In this document: positions 6,191 to 6,192 of the stretch, piece after piece
Layout of the letters: every line of letters begins with the position of its first letter
Numbering within the stretch: the stretch's first letter is position 1
Program-made: the position numbers and the translations under genes
The notes under the pieces: model-generated
What the model saw: the letters and a program-made list of their open reading frames with translations, nothing else
What the model was told of the DNA's origin: nothing
Database searches by the model: none
Source of the DNA: JADHUC01 sp964617665
GTDB taxonomy: Bacteria; Planctomycetota; Planctomycetia; Pirellulales; Pirellulaceae
Length of the DNA: 6,192 bases
NCBI GenBank assembly: GCA_964617665.1
Contig: CAZUAH010000738.1
Coordinates: forward strand, 1-6,192
Direction: 5' to 3'

Positions 6191-6192
6191 TT

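Overview
The window reads as a fragment of a planctomycete genome, most like the Pirellulales/Rhodopirellula type. The support is the gene content. There is a Ser/Thr kinase with the N-terminal extension typical of planctomycete kinases, an ECF-type sigma factor of the kind these bacteria hold in large numbers, an exported SH3/TPR protein, and a class II photolyase close to the planctomycete/myxobacterial subgroup. The moderate GC content fits. The assignment is inferred from protein character, not from a marker gene.

All four genes lie on the minus strand, so transcription runs from high to low coordinates. In that order they are: class II CPD photolyase (4695-6155); a 324-nt spacer with a candidate sigma-70-type promoter; an ECF sigma factor (3708-4370); a 182-nt spacer; an exported protein with SH3-like, carboxypeptidase-regulatory-like and eight TPR units (1255-3525); a 142-nt spacer; and a Ser/Thr kinase (15-1112) that breaks off in mid-domain. 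The sigma factor, TPR protein and kinase each have a clear Shine-Dalgarno sequence 7-8 nt before an ATG. I see no plus-strand genes, tRNA or rRNA genes, CRISPR array, transposase or convincing intrinsic terminator.

The most striking feature is a perfect 48-bp inverted repeat at the two ends of the window (1-48 and 6143-6190). The left copy cuts the kinase exactly where the activation segment should run from GTP into the YM-S/A-PE motif, and it supplies the stop codon. The right copy covers the photolyase start and supplies the only usable start codon inside the window. Both ends therefore run into the same sequence. Either this segment lies between two inverted copies of a repeat (for example an insertion sequence), or it is an assembly fragment whose two ends stop at the same repeat or form a fold-back chimera.

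The sigma factor, exported sensor-like TPR protein and kinase could form one signalling module: envelope sensing, phosphorylation and transcriptional output. Sigma-factor/kinase neighbourhoods are common in planctomycetes, but the functional link here is inferred. The photolyase upstream may be an unrelated neighbour.
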